Shown here one piece after another: positions 25,124 through 33,114 of a DNA stretch of 64,000 bases. The notes beneath the pieces are model-generated. The model was not told the DNA's origin. It worked only from the letters and a program-made list of their open reading frames with translations, and ran no database searches. The DNA is from Streptomyces sp. ATexAB-D23 (GTDB lineage: Bacteria > Actinomycetota > Actinomycetes > Streptomycetales > Streptomycetaceae), in the NCBI RefSeq assembly GCF_000373645.1, contig NZ_KB892024.1:85042-149041 (forward strand), in the 5' to 3' direction. Position 1 is the first letter of the stretch. Every line of letters begins with the position of its first letter. A program made the position numbers and the translations under genes.

Positions 25124-25806
25124 CGGTCCTCACCCCTGACCAGCACCTTGACCCGGCTGACGTGACGGCGCACGACCTGTGCGGCGCCTTCCGCGTCACC
25201 GGCCCTGATCGCCTCCAGCAGCTCGCTGTGCTCCGCGATGTTGGCGGCGATCCTGCCGGGGTGGGCCTCCATGACGGCGACGCCCATCCGCAACTGGCGG
25301 TCGCGCAGCTGGTCGTAGAGGCGGGACAGGATCTCGTTGCCCGCGTGGCGGACGATCTCGGCGTGGAAGCAGCGGTCCTTCACGGAGACGGCGGCCAGAT
25401 CACCGGCCTCGGAGAGCTGCCGCTGCTCTTCCAAGAGCCCTTCCAGACGGCTGATGAGCTGGGCGGAGGCGGGCACGGCCTTGCGTGCGGCGAACTCCTC
25501 GACGAGCAGCCGGGTCTCCACCACGTCCGCGATCTCCTGGGCGGAGACGGCGAGGACCAGGGCGCCCTTCTTGGGGTAGAGCTTGATCAGCCCCTCGACC
25601 TCCAGCCGCAGCAGCGCCTCGCGCACCGGGGTGCGCGAGACCCCCACGGCCTCCGCGAGACTGCCTTCGGTCAGCAGCGTGCCGCCTTCGTAACGGCGGT
25701 CCAGGACCGCGTCCTTGACGTGCGTGTAGACGCGCTCGGCGGCCGGGGGCCGCTTCACGGGCGGGCGTGCGGGGGCGGGGGACGTGGAGGGTGCGGGGGC
25801 AGGCAT
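25120..25806 (-). CDS. GntR-family regulator (FCD/FadR subfamily)
   Basis: A 228-residue regulator. After a Pro/Ala-rich head, a winged helix (about 25-90, L-A-E-A-V-G-V-S-R-T-P-V-R-E-A-L-L-R-L) is followed by an all-helical FCD ligand-binding domain (about 100-225) with metal-binding-type D...H...H pattern. ATG 25806 lacks a ribosome-binding site. The frame stays open far upstream through the 18-bp repeats, where it would read (E-V-A-P-A-A) units, but that is repeat DNA. It is coupled to the MFS gene. The promoter has repeated CATGCAC hexamer-like elements at 25804 and 25825. Confidence 0.88.
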   Translation of the reverse strand: MPAPAPSTSPAPARPPVKRPPAAERVYTHVKDAVLDRRYEGGTLLTEGSLAEAVGVSRTPVREALLRLEVEGLIKLYPKKGALVLAVSAQEIADVVETRLLVEEFAARKAVPASAQLISRLEGLLEEQRQLSEAGDLAAVSVKDRCFHAEIVRHAGNEILSRLYDQLRDRQLRMGVAVMEAHPGRIAANIAEHSELLEAIRAGDAEGAAQVVRRHVSRVKVLVRGEDR

Positions 25807-25854
25807 GCACACAGCATAGATACAACATGCACGCAACCGTCCGCCCGTCCACGA

Positions 25855-26180
25855 TGTGAGCCGCCGCGGGCCCGGGGTCCGGGACCGCTCAGGGGCCGCC
25901 GCGGGCCCGGGGTCCGGGACGCGAGGAGCCGCCGCGGGCCCGAGGATCGGGACCGCCAGGGCCCTCCGCAGGGCCGGGGCCCCCGGACCTTCCCCGGACC
26001 GCCACGGGCCACCGCGGGCCCGAGGTCCCGGACCGCCACGGGCCCACGCGCGGCCGGGACCAGGCGCGACCTCGGGAGCAGGCGCGACCTCGGCAGCAGG
26101 CGCGACCTCGGCAGCAGGCGCGACCTCGGGAGCAGGCGCGGACCGGGCCGCCCCGGCCGGGCGACCCCCGGGCGCCCGTC
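25855..26180. repeat. GC-rich minisatellite region
   Basis: About 325 bp with no gene that I can support. It holds degenerate repeats built on GCCGCGGGCCCG and GTCCGGGACC (25858-26050), then four perfect-to-near-perfect 18-bp units CAGGCGCGACCTCGGGAG at 26061, 26079, 26097 and 26115 with a partial fifth at 26133. Confidence 0.75.
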
Positions 26181-26501
26181 CTACGCGGGCGGCGTGTCGT
26201 CCCCCACCAGCCGGAGCACGGGGCGCTGGGGCGCGAACTCGCCCAGTCCGAGCGCCGCCTCGCGCCAGTGCGCGGCCAGTTCGAGCAGGCGCTCGTCGTC
26301 CTGCTGGTAGGCGGGCGGCGGCACATCCGGCACGGTTCGCCACAGGATCGTCGCGGCGAACCGCACCGCGTGCAGGGCGGCCGTCGTATGCGCCTCGACC
26401 CCGTCATCCCCCAGTTGCCGCAACGCCTCCAGGCGCTCCGCGACGGCGAGAAGCTCGCCGTACGCCCTGACGGACTCCTGCGCACGCACGACATCGTCCA
26501 C
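26181..26501 (-). CDS. Small helical hypothetical protein
   Basis: A 106-residue, mostly helical protein. GTG 26501 has a near-ideal GGAGG five bases upstream, which decides the start over a GTG/ATG-like position 33 bases earlier. There are no recognisable motifs, membrane segments or cysteines. The protein has a charged middle and ends in V-G-D-D-T-P-P-A. It lies between the repeat region and the carboxypeptidase gene and is divergent from the latter. Function unknown. Confidence 0.6.
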   Translation of the reverse strand: MDDVVRAQESVRAYGELLAVAERLEALRQLGDDGVEAHTTAALHAVRFAATILWRTVPDVPPPAYQQDDERLLELAAHWREAALGLGEFAPQRPVLRLVGDDTPPA

Positions 26502-26792
26502 GGTTACCTCCGGCCTCTGGGGCGCTCGGCGCACCTGTCGCTGCGGTACGTCGGGCCGGCTCGCCGATCCCCGTGCCGGACCTCCCGCACAGGGCCTCGG
26601 ATGTGAGGCCGATGGTAGCCCCTGGCCACCGAGCCCGATCGCCGCTCGGCCGCCACGGCCCTGCTCGCGGCGTCCGGATGTCGTAAAAAATCACCCCGTC
26701 GTGGGCCACAACCAAGGAGTGCGGTCATCCGTCTTACCAGCGCAGCGGCACCCTCATGTGGCCGCATTCCAGGGGCATTTGGAGCGTTTAAG

Positions 26793-27692
26793 TTGAAACT
26801 CGGCATTAAGGGCATAAGGCGCGCTTCTGCGACCGCCACGGTCGCCCTCACGGCGGGCGCCCTCCTCGCGGGCGGCGCGTTCGCCTCCACCGCACACGCC
26901 GCCACGCCGAAGCCGCCCTCGATCGTCGCCAAGGGCGGCTTCGTGATGAACAACGGCACCGGAAAGACCCTGTTCACCAAGGCCGCGGACACCCGTCGCT
27001 CCACCGGTTCCACCACGAAGATCATGACCGCCCGTGTGGTGCTGGCCCAGAAGGGCCTGAACCTGGACTCCAAGGTCACGATCCAGAAGGCGTACAGCGA
27101 CTACATCGTCTCCAAGGGCGCGTCCTCGGCCCGTCTGATCGTCGGCGACAAGGTCACCGTCCGTCAGCTGCTGTACGGCCTGATGCTGCCCTCGGGCTGC
27201 GACGCGGCGTACGCCCTGGCCGACAAGTTCGGCTCCGGCAAGACGCGCGCGGCGCGGGTGAAGTCGTTCATCGGCAAGATGAACAGCACCGCGAAGACGC
27301 TCGGCCTCAAGAACACCCACTTCGACTCGTTCGACGGCATAGGGAACGGGTCCAACTACTCGACCCCGCGCGACCTGACGAAGCTCGCGAGCAGTGCGAT
27401 GAAGTACTCCACGTTCCGCACGGTCGTGAAGACCAAGTCGACGAAGCAGAAGGTCACGACGAAGAGCGGCGGCTACCGCTACATGTCGTGGACGAACACG
27501 AACAAGCTGCTCGGCTCGTACAGCGGCACGATCGGCGTGAAGACGGGTTCGGGCCCGGCGGCCAAGTACTGCCTGGTCTTCGCCGCGACCCGCAAGGGCA
27601 AGACGGTGATCGGCACGGTCCTGACCTCGTCGTCCGAGGCGAACCGCACGGCGGACGCGAAGAAGCTGATGGACTACGGCTTCAAGAAGTAA
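26793..27692 (+). CDS. D-alanyl-D-alanine carboxypeptidase (DacA/S11 family)
   Basis: A 299-residue secreted penicillin-binding protein starting at TTG 26793, with GGAG eight bases upstream. The signal peptide (about 1-37) has K/R residues, a hydrophobic core and the site A-H-A. The active-site motifs are S-T-T-K, S-G-C (in place of the usual S-G-N) and K-T-G. S11 enzymes remove the terminal D-Ala from peptidoglycan stems. The SxN to SGC change is seen in some actinobacterial relatives but is worth noting. The first codons are AT-richer than the rest. An AAGGAG with no good start codon occurs 75 bases upstream. Confidence 0.9.
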   Translation: MKLGIKGIRRASATATVALTAGALLAGGAFASTAHAATPKPPSIVAKGGFVMNNGTGKTLFTKAADTRRSTGSTTKIMTARVVLAQKGLNLDSKVTIQKAYSDYIVSKGASSARLIVGDKVTVRQLLYGLMLPSGCDAAYALADKFGSGKTRAARVKSFIGKMNSTAKTLGLKNTHFDSFDGIGNGSNYSTPRDLTKLASSAMKYSTFRTVVKTKSTKQKVTTKSGGYRYMSWTNTNKLLGSYSGTIGVKTGSGPAAKYCLVFAATRKGKTVIGTVLTSSSEANRTADAKKLMDYGFKK

Positions 27693-28074
27693 GCCGACAA
27701 GTCCGGTTGTACGAGGAGCGGGCCCCGCACGCGACAGCGTGCGGGGCCCCTTTGGTCCCGAAGCAGCCCCGCCCTTCCCGTCCATCGTTACCCCGCACCC
27801 CAGCCCTCCTCGCAGTCCTCGCGATCACCACGACCTTGCCGGCCGGGCGCCTTGGAGGCCGGAGAAAAAACGGTGGAACGGCCCCGCCGCCCCCGGCTAC
27901 CTTGCTGCCGGGCCGGCCATCCGTGGCATGTGGGCCCGCCGCCCCCGCCGTCCATGAAAGGGCGTCCGTTGTACATCGCGTGAGACCTCCCCACTGCTGA
28001 TCTGTCGCGCGTCGCACCTGTGCGCCGCGCTGCTTCCCGCTGCGGATTTCTCACACTGAAACCGGTGTACTCCT
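27693..28074. other. Intergenic region with terminator; no gene seen
   Basis: About 380 bp. Its first part contains the carboxypeptidase terminator (27721-27748). The rest has no open frame with a credible start, and I see no repeat or RNA gene. A promoter for the DUF1062 gene is presumably near 28030-28070 but has no clear motif. Confidence 0.6.
27721..27748 (+). terminator. Terminator after the carboxypeptidase gene
   Basis: GGCCCCGCACGC (27721-27732) pairs perfectly with 27737-27748 around the loop GACA, followed by CCTTTGG. Confidence 0.85.
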
Positions 28075-28623
28075 GTGCTCATCCATTGGGCCGTCATGCC
28101 CACACGCCTGCCCGTCGTCCTGCGCCGCTGCCACACGTGCGCGTCCGGAAGCTTCCGCGCGAACGGCAAATTCCGCGTCAACGCCCACCACAAGCTGCTC
28201 GACGCCTGGCTCCTCGCGCTCTGCACGGGGTGCGGGGACACCACGAAGCTCACGGTCCTGGAGCGGGCGCACGTCCGCTCCGTACAGCCTGAGCTGCTGG
28301 ACCGTATGCACGCCAACGATCCGGCCCTGGCGGCCGAGCTGCTTCAGGACCCGGTCGTGCGGCGGCGCAACCGCGTGGCCCTCGACTGGACCGGCGCCTG
28401 GCGCCTGGACACCGGGGGCCAGGACCATCCGGACCGCGAGGTGATCGACGTATCGGTCACCTTCGGGGCCCGGATACCGGTACGGCCGCTGCGTCTGATC
28501 GCGGACGGCTGCGGCCTCTCGCGGACGGAGACGGAACGCCTGCTGTCGGAGGGCAAAATCGTCTCCACCGCCCGCCTGACCGGCAGACTCACGGGCGACT
28601 TCGGCTTCCTGCTGAAGCGGTGA
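28075..28623 (+). CDS. DUF1062 family protein
   Basis: A 182-residue protein with two CxxC pairs, C-H-T-C and C-T-G-C, that probably form a zinc ribbon near the N-terminus. The segment R-V-N-A-H-H-K-L-L-D-A-W-L-L follows, and a C-terminal HTH- or S4-like region (G-L-S-R-T-E-T-E-R-L-L-S-E-G-K-I). This is the DUF1062 pattern, of unknown function. GTG 28075 keeps the conserved W-x-V-x-P-T-x-L-P lead-in; an ATG at 28096 is an alternative. Confidence 0.75.
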   Translation: MLIHWAVMPTRLPVVLRRCHTCASGSFRANGKFRVNAHHKLLDAWLLALCTGCGDTTKLTVLERAHVRSVQPELLDRMHANDPALAAELLQDPVVRRRNRVALDWTGAWRLDTGGQDHPDREVIDVSVTFGARIPVRPLRLIADGCGLSRTETERLLSEGKIVSTARLTGRLTGDFGFLLKR

Positions 28624-28678
28624 GGGGCGGCCGGGGGCGGGGGGTGAACGGCGCGCCCGTCCCCGGCCGGCTCAGCCC

Positions 28679-29101
28679 TCAGTGCGCGGCGACCCGCACG
28701 ACGAGCCCGATCGCGGCCGCCAGCAACTCCCGTTCCTCGTCGCTCAATTCCGCGTCGATGGCGCGGGCGAGCCAGTCGGCCCGCCGCTCCCGCTCCTCCT
28801 CCAGGAGCGCGCGCCCGGCGTCCGACAGCTCGACCAGGCTCTTGCGCCCGTCGGTCGGGTGAGCGCGGCGCGTGATGAGCCCCTGCTCCATGAGCAGCCC
28901 GACGGCACGCGCCATGGACTGCGGACGCACCCGCTGACCTGCGGCGAGTTCGCTGGTGGTCATGGCGCCGTTGCGGTCCAGCTCGCCGAGGACGGCCACC
29001 TGGCCGAGCGGCATCTGGTCCTCAAGCTTCACGCGGCGGGTGAGCTTGCCCATCGCTGTGCGCAGCTCGGCGGCGATGGAGGCGGATTCCGGGAGGGGCA
29101 T
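28679..29101 (-). CDS. MarR-family transcriptional regulator
   Basis: A 140-residue winged-helix regulator. The recognition region is M-T-T-S-E-L-A-A-G-Q-R-V-R-P-Q-S-M-A-R, followed by the wing R-R-A-H-P-T-D-G-R-K-S-L-V-E-L, and helices at both ends form the dimer interface. It is divergent from the enolase gene with a shared 170-bp control region rich in CTGTTCAG/CTGAACAG repeats, so it probably regulates itself and the enolase gene. The ligand is unknown. Confidence 0.85.
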   Translation of the reverse strand: MPLPESASIAAELRTAMGKLTRRVKLEDQMPLGQVAVLGELDRNGAMTTSELAAGQRVRPQSMARAVGLLMEQGLITRRAHPTDGRKSLVELSDAGRALLEEERERRADWLARAIDAELSDEERELLAAAIGLVVRVAAH

Positions 29102-29124
29102 ACCGCACTTTATCCCGGGGCGGA

Positions 29125-29194
29125 AACAGAACAGCAGACTGCACAGCAGAGCTGTTCAGCCCAACTAAACAGCCTCACTGAACAGCATTGCTGT
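29125..29194. promoter_or_regulatory. Operator cluster between MarR gene and enolase
   Basis: GCTGTTCAG (29151-29159) is mirrored by CTGAACAGC (29178-29186). The second overlaps the 13-bp palindrome ACAGCATTGCTGT (29182-29194). Further AACAGC-type copies lie at 29125-29150. The repeated inverted ACAGC units suggest several MarR dimer sites over both promoters. Confidence 0.6.
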
Positions 29195-29271
29195 AGAGTT
29201 GTCCCGCCGGGTCCCGCGCCACCGTCGTCGCAGCCGGACCGCGGCACGCGACAACGGGAAGGACCACTCCC

Positions 29272-30552
29272 ATGACCGCCATCACCTCAGTCACCGGCCG
29301 CCGCGTCCTCGACAGCAGGGGCAACCCCACCGTCGAGGTGGACGTGGAACTGTCGGACGGCTCGCTCGGCCGCGCCGCGGTCCCCTCCGGCGCCTCCACC
29401 GGCGCCCGCGAGGCCGTCGAACTCCGCGACGGCGACCCTGCCCGCTGGCACGGCAAGGGCGTCGACCAGGCCGTTCACCACGTCAACACGGAGCTGACCG
29501 AGGCCGCCATCGGCCGGGAAGCGGAGGATCAGGCCGGGCTCGACGCCGCCCTCGTCGCGGCGGACGGCACCGCCACCAAGGCCCGGCTCGGCGCCAACGC
29601 GATCCTGGGCGTCTCCCTGGCGGCCGCCAAGGCAGCGGCGGCCGCGCACCGCCTGCCGCTGTACCGGTACCTGGGCGGGTCGGACGCCCGGCTGCTGCCC
29701 GTACCGATGATGAACATCGTCAACGGGGGCGCGCACGCGGACAATCCGCTGGACTTCCAGGAGTTCATGATCGCCCCGATCGGCGCCGCGACGTTCGCCG
29801 AGGCCGTCCGGATGGGCTCGGAGATCTTCCACACCCTGCGCCGCGACCTGCTCGCCGCCGGCCACTCCACGGGCGTCGGCGACGAGGGCGGCTTCGCGCC
29901 GGCCCTGCGTACCGCCGAGGAGGCGCTCGACTTCGTCGTGGCCGCCGTCGAACGCACGGGATACCGGCCGGGCACGGACATCGGCCTGGTCATGGACCCC
30001 GCGACGTCGGAGTTCTTCCACGACGGCGTCTACGACTACGCGGGCGAGGGCGTACGCCGCACGCCGGCCGAGCACGCGGACTACCTGGTCGAGCTGATCG
30101 ACGCCTACCCGATCGTGTCGATCGAGGACGCGATGGCCGAGGACGACCTGAACGGCTGGCGCGAGCTGACCGCCCGCGTCGGAGACCGCTGCCAGCTCAC
30201 CGGGGACGACGTGTTCTGCACGAACGACACGCTCCTGCGCGAGGGCATCGCCACCGGGGTGGCCAACTCCGTGCTCGTGAAGGTCAACCAGATCGGCACC
30301 CTGACGGAGGCGATGACCACGGTCGCCACGGCCCACCGCGCGGGCTACACGGTGGTCATGTCCCACCGCTCCGGCGAGACGGAGGACACCACGATCGCGG
30401 ACCTGGCGGTGGCCACGGGCTGCGGCCAGATCAAGACGGGCTCACTGTCCCGCTCGGACCGCACCGCCAAGTACAACCAGCTGATCCGCATCGAGGAGGA
30501 GCTGGGCACCGGCGCCCGGTACGCGGGGGCGGAGGCACTGCGCCGCCGGTAG
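29272..30552 (+). CDS. eno: Enolase (probable second copy)
   Basis: A 426-residue enolase converting 2-phosphoglycerate to phosphoenolpyruvate. All key sites are present: the mobile loop S-G-A-S-T-G, the catalytic Glu in G-D-E-G-G-F-A-P, Mg ligands D in V-M-D-P-A, E in S-I-E-D-A and D in T-G-D-D, the catalytic Lys in L-V-K-V-N-Q-I-G-T, and S-H-R-S-G-E-T-E-D. It lies alone beside a divergent MarR regulator rather than among housekeeping genes, so it may be a conditionally expressed paralogue of the main glycolytic enolase. Its terminator is at 30578-30613. Confidence 0.93.
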   Translation: MTAITSVTGRRVLDSRGNPTVEVDVELSDGSLGRAAVPSGASTGAREAVELRDGDPARWHGKGVDQAVHHVNTELTEAAIGREAEDQAGLDAALVAADGTATKARLGANAILGVSLAAAKAAAAAHRLPLYRYLGGSDARLLPVPMMNIVNGGAHADNPLDFQEFMIAPIGAATFAEAVRMGSEIFHTLRRDLLAAGHSTGVGDEGGFAPALRTAEEALDFVVAAVERTGYRPGTDIGLVMDPATSEFFHDGVYDYAGEGVRRTPAEHADYLVELIDAYPIVSIEDAMAEDDLNGWRELTARVGDRCQLTGDDVFCTNDTLLREGIATGVANSVLVKVNQIGTLTEAMTTVATAHRAGYTVVMSHRSGETEDTTIADLAVATGCGQIKTGSLSRSDRTAKYNQLIRIEEELGTGARYAGAEALRRR

Positions 30553-30577
30553 CCCTGGCCCGGTCCGCCGAGCGACC

Positions 30578-30613
30578 GCAACGCCTCGCGGGTGGACACC
30601 CGTGAGGCGTTGC
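30578..30613 (+). terminator. Terminator after enolase
   Basis: A 17-bp stem with one G-T pair (30578-30594 with 30597-30613), only two bases between the arms in DNA, so the loop opens slightly in RNA. Confidence 0.85.
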
Positions 30614-30628
30614 CCCCGCCATAATTAC

Positions 30629-30642
30629 CTGACTAAGGTCAG
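30629..30642. promoter_or_regulatory. Candidate operator of the MarR-GNAT gene
   Basis: CTGAC (30629-30633) and GTCAG (30638-30642) flank TAAG in an AT-rich stretch just before the start codon at 30646. This short inverted repeat is placed for autoregulation by the MarR domain. Confidence 0.4.
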
Positions 30643-30645
30643 AGA

Positions 30646-31536
30646 ATGGCAGCGGACCAGATCAAGCAAGTGCGACGCTTCAACCGGACGGTCGCGGAGC
30701 GCGTAGGCGTACTACAGGATCACTACCTGGACGGCACGCGTCCCTACGGGCAGGCGCGGCTGCTCTGGCAGATCGGGGACGGCGAGACGCATGACGTCCG
30801 GAGCGTACGGGCCCGGCTCGGGCTCGACTCCGGATACGCGAGCCGCCTCCTGCGCGCCCTTGAGCGCGACGGCCTCGTCACCGTGGAGACCCACGCCGAG
30901 GACCGGCGCGTACGTACGGTGCGGCTGACCGAGGCCGGGTGGCGGGAGCGGGCCCAGCTCGACGCCCGTAGCGACGCGCTCGCCGCGTCCCTGCTCGACC
31001 CGCTCGACGCCAAGCAGCGGGACCGGCTCCTCGCGGCGATGGAGGAGGTCGAACGGCTGCTGACCGCCTCCACGGTCTCCCTGGACGTCCTCGACCCGGA
31101 CCACCCGGACGCGGTCCACTGCCTGCGCGGCTTCGCCGACGAACTGGGCGCCCTCTTCGGCTTCGACCCCGCGAACAGCCTGCTCCCCGACCCGGGCGAA
31201 CTCCGCACGCCGCGTGGCCTCTTCCTCGTGGCCCGCCTGCACGGCGAACCGGTCGGCGCCGCCGGGCTCAAGCTGCCGGCCGACGCCCCGGCGGAGATCA
31301 AGCGCCTGTGGGTCTCACCCCGCGCCCGGGGTCTCGGCCTGGCCAAGCGCATCCTGACCACCCTCGAAGAGCACGCCGTCAGCCACGGCCGGGACCTGGT
31401 CCGGCTCGACACCAACAAGGCCCTGGCAGCCGCCATCCACCTCTACCGCACCAACGGCTACACCGAGATCCCGGCCTTCAACGACGAGCCGTACGCCCAC
31501 CACTGGTTCGAGAAACGGCTGCCCGACGGGGTGTGA
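30646..31536 (+). CDS. MarR-GNAT fusion: HTH plus N-acetyltransferase
   Basis: A 296-residue protein. Residues about 1-145 are a MarR-type winged helix (Y-A-S-R-L-L-R-A-L-E-R-D-G-L-V-T) and residues about 150-296 a GNAT acetyltransferase with the acetyl-CoA loop R-A-R-G-L-G-L-A-K and the tail Y-R-T-N-G-Y-T-E-I-P-A-F. Such fusions are frequent in actinobacteria and are thought to couple gene control to acetylation of a small molecule. The start overlaps a likely operator. Substrate and targets are unknown. Confidence 0.85.
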   Translation: MAADQIKQVRRFNRTVAERVGVLQDHYLDGTRPYGQARLLWQIGDGETHDVRSVRARLGLDSGYASRLLRALERDGLVTVETHAEDRRVRTVRLTEAGWRERAQLDARSDALAASLLDPLDAKQRDRLLAAMEEVERLLTASTVSLDVLDPDHPDAVHCLRGFADELGALFGFDPANSLLPDPGELRTPRGLFLVARLHGEPVGAAGLKLPADAPAEIKRLWVSPRARGLGLAKRILTTLEEHAVSHGRDLVRLDTNKALAAAIHLYRTNGYTEIPAFNDEPYAHHWFEKRLPDGV

Positions 31537-31552
31537 GGGGCACGCGCCCCTG

Positions 31553-31578
31553 CCGGCGGGCGGGCGTACGCCCGCCGG
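31553..31578. terminator. Hairpin between convergent genes
   Basis: CCGGCGGGCG (31553-31562) pairs with CGCCCGCCGG (31569-31578), loop GGCGTA. It sits between the MarR-GNAT and VOC genes. Confidence 0.65.
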
Positions 31579-31602
31579 TACGGCACACCACCGCACCGCC
31601 CC

Positions 31603-32058
31603 TCACACAACGTCGAACTCGTTGCCCTCGGGGTCCTGCATGGCGGCGGCGTAGAGCCCCATGGCCGGCTCGTCCTTGATCCGCAGCACGGTGGCACCCG
31701 CCGCCACCAGCCGTTCCACCGCACCGTCGACCCGCTGCGTGCGGACGTCCAGCGCGACGTCACGGCCTCCGCCGACCTTCAGATCGAAGTGCCACCGGTT
31801 CTTGGCGGCCTTCCGCTCCGGAACCTGCTGGAACCACACCCTCGGCCCACGCCCCGCCGGATCGATGATCGACTCCGGTACGTCCCCGGCCCCGGCCGGC
31901 AACTCCTCGTCGGGCACCCCCATCGCTGCCCAGTAGGCCCGCCACGTGGCGTACCCGTCCGGCGCGGGCTCGGGCACATAACCCAGGGCCTCGGCCCAGA
32001 AGGCCACCATCCGCTGCGGGTCGGCGCAGTCGATCGTCAGCTGCACGGTCATCTCCAT
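31603..32058 (-). CDS. VOC (glyoxalase/dioxygenase-like) family protein
   Basis: A 151-residue single-module VOC protein. It begins V-Q-L-T-I-D-C-A-D-P and has W-H-F-D-L-K-V in the middle and M-Q-D-P-E-G-N-E-F-D-V-V at the C-terminus, the usual metal-side strands. The family includes glyoxalases, resistance proteins and other metal enzymes, so no substrate can be given. The ATG at 32058 begins at the first strand. Confidence 0.8.
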   Translation of the reverse strand: MEMTVQLTIDCADPQRMVAFWAEALGYVPEPAPDGYATWRAYWAAMGVPDEELPAGAGDVPESIIDPAGRGPRVWFQQVPERKAAKNRWHFDLKVGGGRDVALDVRTQRVDGAVERLVAAGATVLRIKDEPAMGLYAAAMQDPEGNEFDVV

Positions 32059-32176
32059 ACCCGGAGCATCCCAGGCAGGTCTGACACAAGGCGCCCTCCC
32101 CGACCGGGCCTTGACGAAACGCGGACGGCGCCGTCACGTGGGTACCTCGGGACTCGGCGCCAGGGAGAATGAAGCG

Positions 32177-32797
32177 ATGACGGGTGAATCGAGCGCCATC
32201 GTTCTGAGCGAGCAGGACCTACGCGAGGTCACCGCGTTCGCCGCGATGTGCGCCGAAGCGGCGCTGGGGACGTTCGAGGCGGATCAGCCGGACGATTCAC
32301 GGCCTCGCGACGCCGTCGAAGCCGCGTGGGCGTTCGCCCGGGGCGGCGAACGAGGAAAGGCCCTGCGCGATACGGCGTCGGCGGCCCTCAAGGCGGCGAA
32401 GGCTACGAACACCACGGCTGCCCGTGAGGCGGCGTGGGCGGCGATGTCGGCGGCAGCCGCCGCGTATCTGCACCCTTTGGCCAAGGCCACCCAGGTCAAG
32501 CACATCCTCGGAGCCGGTGCGCATGCGGCCCGAGCGGCCGAACTCGTCGCCCACGACGACCGGAGCGTGGGTGCCCGACACCTGGAGCACGTGATGCGCC
32601 GCGCGACGCCGACCGCCGTCGACGTGCTCAAACGCTTCCCGGCGGCGCCGCCCGGCGGTGGGCGCGTCGGCGAACTGATCCGCGCGATGGACACGGACCT
32701 GCGTGCGCTGACCTTCACGCGGGAGGCGGTGACCGCCCCTACGGCTGGAGCAGGATCACCTGGAACGCGTCCCATGCGGTGGGGGCGAGGACGATGA
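32177..32797 (+). CDS. Putative immunity protein (Imm-5-like)
   Basis: A 206-residue, Ala-rich, helical protein with no signal peptide. The pattern D-L-R-E-V-T-A-F-A-A-M-C-A-E, then E-A-A-W-A-F-A-R-G-G-E-R and Y-L-H-P-L-A-K-A-T-Q-V-K-H-I-L-G-A-G-A-H resembles proteins annotated as Imm-5-like immunity proteins. No toxin gene is adjacent, so the name reflects similarity recalled from memory only. The ATG at 32177 has GGAG upstream. Its last 59 bases overlap, in antisense, the DUF397 gene at 32739-32918; an earlier C-terminus is possible. Confidence 0.6.
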   Translation: MTGESSAIVLSEQDLREVTAFAAMCAEAALGTFEADQPDDSRPRDAVEAAWAFARGGERGKALRDTASAALKAAKATNTTAAREAAWAAMSAAAAAYLHPLAKATQVKHILGAGAHAARAAELVAHDDRSVGARHLEHVMRRATPTAVDVLKRFPAAPPGGGRVGELIRAMDTDLRALTFTREAVTAPTAGAGSPGTRPMRWGRGR

Positions 32798-32918
32798 CGG
32801 GGCCGTCCACCTGCTTGGAATCGCGGACGGCTACGGCCCCGGGGACGTTACGGGCTATCTCGACGCACTCCCCACCGCCGCTGCTGTGGCTGGACTTCTG
32901 GAAGCAAAAGCTCTTCAC
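32739..32918 (-). CDS. DUF397 protein, second copy (59 residues)
   Basis: A short frame from GTG 32918 to TAG 32739-32741. The product starts V-K-S-F-C-F-Q-K-S-S-H-S-S-G-G-G-E-C-V and continues with A-R-N-V-P-G-A-V-A-V-R-D-S-K, the DUF397 signature. It is about 70 percent identical by eye to the neighbour at 32923-33114, so it is a tandem duplicate. It follows that gene by four bases and overlaps the 3' end of the immunity-like gene on the other strand. DUF397 proteins partner WhiJ-like regulators. Confidence 0.75.
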   Translation of the reverse strand: MKSFCFQKSSHSSGGGECVEIARNVPGAVAVRDSKQVDGPVIVLAPTAWDAFQVILLQP

Positions 32919-32922
32919 TCAC

Positions 32923-33114
32923 TCAGCCTTGAACAGTGCGACCGGCGAGAACGCTTTGAAACGCGTCCCACGCGGCGGGGGCAAGGACGATGACGGGGCC
33001 GGCTGCCTGCTTCGAGTCGCGGATGGCGACCGAGCCAGGGACGTTGCGGGCCACCTCGACGCACTCGCGTTCTGGGGTGCTGTAGCTGGACTTGGTGAAC
33101 TGGAACACTGTCAT
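32923..33114 (-). CDS. DUF397 protein, first copy (63 residues)
   Basis: A 63-residue small protein with the DUF397 core K-S-S-Y-S, C-V-E-V-A, V-A-I-R-D-S-K and a C-terminal W-D-A-F. Its ATG at 33114 overlaps the stop of the XRE/DUF5753 gene by four bases (33111-33114), so it is translationally coupled. Proteins of this family, such as those near whiJ in S. coelicolor, modulate the adjacent DNA-binding protein, usually relieving its repression of development. Confidence 0.88.
   Translation of the reverse strand: MTVFQFTKSSYSTPERECVEVARNVPGSVAIRDSKQAAGPVIVLAPAAWDAFQSVLAGRTVQG

Noticed and set aside
26061..26141. CRISPR-like array (18-bp repeats)
   Set aside because: The units are contiguous with no spacers and no cas genes are near, so it is a minisatellite.
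26727..26795. Start of the carboxypeptidase at ATC 26727 after AAGGAG
   Set aside because: ATC is a very rare start and would add residues before the signal peptide; TTG 26793 with GGAG is simpler.
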